Shown here: positions 5,298 to 5,717 of the stretch, piece after piece
Layout: every line of letters begins with the position of its first letter
Numbering within the stretch: position 1 is the first letter of the stretch
Source of the DNA: Candidatus Bipolaricaulota bacterium
Lineage (GTDB): Bacteria; Bipolaricaulota; Bipolaricaulia; Bipolaricaulales; Bipolaricaulaceae
Length of the DNA stretch: 5,717 nt
Reading direction: 5' to 3'
NCBI GenBank assembly: GCA_027027485.1
Contig: JALVLL010000040.1
Coordinates: forward strand, 1-5,717
Translations under genes and position numbers: made by a program
The notes under the pieces: model-generated
The model's database searches: none
Seen by the model: only the letters and a program-made list of their open reading frames with translations
What the model was told of the DNA's origin: nothing

Positions 5298-5717
5298 ACC
5301 TCGGCTCCGAGCTTCCGGAGCTTTCCCTCCATATTCTCGTATCCGCGCCCCAGGTGCTCCAACCCTCGGATCCTGGTGACGCCTTGGGCGGCGAGGCCCG
5401 CCAGGACCAGGGCCGCCCCGGCCCGGATATCCGCGGCCACCACCTCGGCCCCCTGGAGCCCTTCCACTCCTTCCACCACGATGGCCTGGCCCCGGACACC
5501 GATGCGTGCCCCCATGCGCAATAGCTCCCCCACGTGGCTGAACCGGGCCTCGAAGATCCTCTCCCGGATCACGCTGCGGCCTCGGGCCAACGAGAGGAAG
5601 GAGGTGATCTGGGGCTGTAGGTCGGTGGGGAAGCCGGGATAGGGGTAGGTTTCCACCTCGAGCCCCCTCCAGCCATCGGACCCGCTCACCCTCACCGAGT
5701 CCCGGGAGACCTCCACC
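5273..5717 (-). CDS. murA: UDP-N-acetylglucosamine 1-carboxyvinyltransferase MurA, C-terminal part (truncated by window edge)
   Basis: These last 147 full codons belong to MurA, the cytoplasmic enzyme that transfers enolpyruvate from phosphoenolpyruvate to UDP-GlcNAc, the first committed step of peptidoglycan synthesis. The fragment aligns without gaps to the end of E. coli MurA. PYPGFPTDLQPQ (fragment residues 25-36) holds the catalytic aspartate (Asp32 = E. coli Asp305). ADIRAGAALVLAGLAA (95-110) holds the Asp369 and Arg371 equivalents. HLGRGYE (121-127) holds the Arg397 equivalent. The usual motif at the last site is HIDRGYE, so the residue before the arginine is Gly instead of Asp. The GTG at the right edge is an internal valine codon, not a start. 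The active-site loop, with Cys or Asp at position 115 that decides fosfomycin sensitivity, is beyond the window. The 3' end overlaps hflX by 25 bp. I exclude the homologue AroA because of the PGFPTDLQ and RGYE motifs. Confidence 0.96.
   Translation of the reverse strand, partial: VEVSRDSVRVSGSDGWRGLEVETYPYPGFPTDLQPQITSFLSLARGRSVIRERIFEARFSHVGELLRMGARIGVRGQAIVVEGVEGLQGAEVVAADIRAGAALVLAGLAAQGVTRIRGLEHLGRGYENMEGKLRKLGAEVWLEDTST
5305..5308 (-). promoter_or_regulatory. Shine-Dalgarno GGAG for hflX
   Basis: GGAG on the minus strand lies 7 nt before the hflX ATG at 5297, within the 3' end of murA. A second purine patch, GAGG at 5299-5302, is probably too close to the ATG. The site supports the chosen start and translation of hflX from the murA transcript. 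Confidence 0.5.

Noticed and set aside
4194..5642. 482-codon plus-strand open frame antisense to hflX and murA
   Set aside because: It is opposite two unmistakable genes and its translation is a low-complexity mix of Gly, Leu, Glu and Pro, as expected from GC-rich codon use. No motif is recognisable.
1..5717. A defence island, mobile element, CRISPR array or wholly new system
   Set aside because: No transposase, integrase, direct or inverted repeats, tRNA, toxin-antitoxin-like small genes or orphan multi-domain proteins were found. The longest stretch without a gene is 62 bp and every gene belongs to a known family.

Overview
This is a dense stretch of chromosomal housekeeping genes from a GC-rich bacterium (roughly 60-65% GC by eye). 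There are no mobile elements, RNA genes, CRISPR repeats or phage-like genes. The lineage cannot be fixed from this window. The gene content (MurA, the delta' clamp-loader subunit, a RicT/PSP1 protein and HflX) is bacterial. The three genes that seem to be transcribed first have a TAnnnT -10 box only 6-8 nt before the start codon and no usable Shine-Dalgarno sequence. That pattern is known from Deinococcus/Thermus and some other deep-branching or thermophilic phyla. I regard such a lineage as plausible but unproven.

Left part (1-1209, minus strand): a COG2231-type, endonuclease III-like DNA glycosylase is followed after 32 bp by the N-terminal 173 residues of a UvrD/PcrA-type SF1 helicase that runs off the left edge. 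Centre (1210-1271): a 62-bp divergent promoter region that fires left into the glycosylase and right into holB. Middle (1272-2953, plus strand): holB (DNA polymerase III delta') overlaps ricT/yaaT, the same neighbour pair as in Bacillus.

Right part (2898-5717, minus strand): the 3' end of murA overlaps hflX by 25 bp. The hflX stop codon directly abuts the start codon of an MscS-type mechanosensitive channel (TAGATG). The channel gene converges on ricT, and the two 3' ends overlap by 56 bp.

Functionally the window joins DNA repair and replication (glycosylase, helicase, delta'), an Fe-S RNA-maturation or signalling factor (RicT), cell-wall precursor synthesis (MurA), ribosome rescue or stress GTPase activity (HflX) and osmotic safety (MscS). 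Every gene belongs to a recognisable family. I see no convincing new multi-gene system. The points worth a second look are the leaderless start signals, the stripped-down delta' N-terminus, the tightly interlocked gene ends, and the repair-type gene pair on the left.
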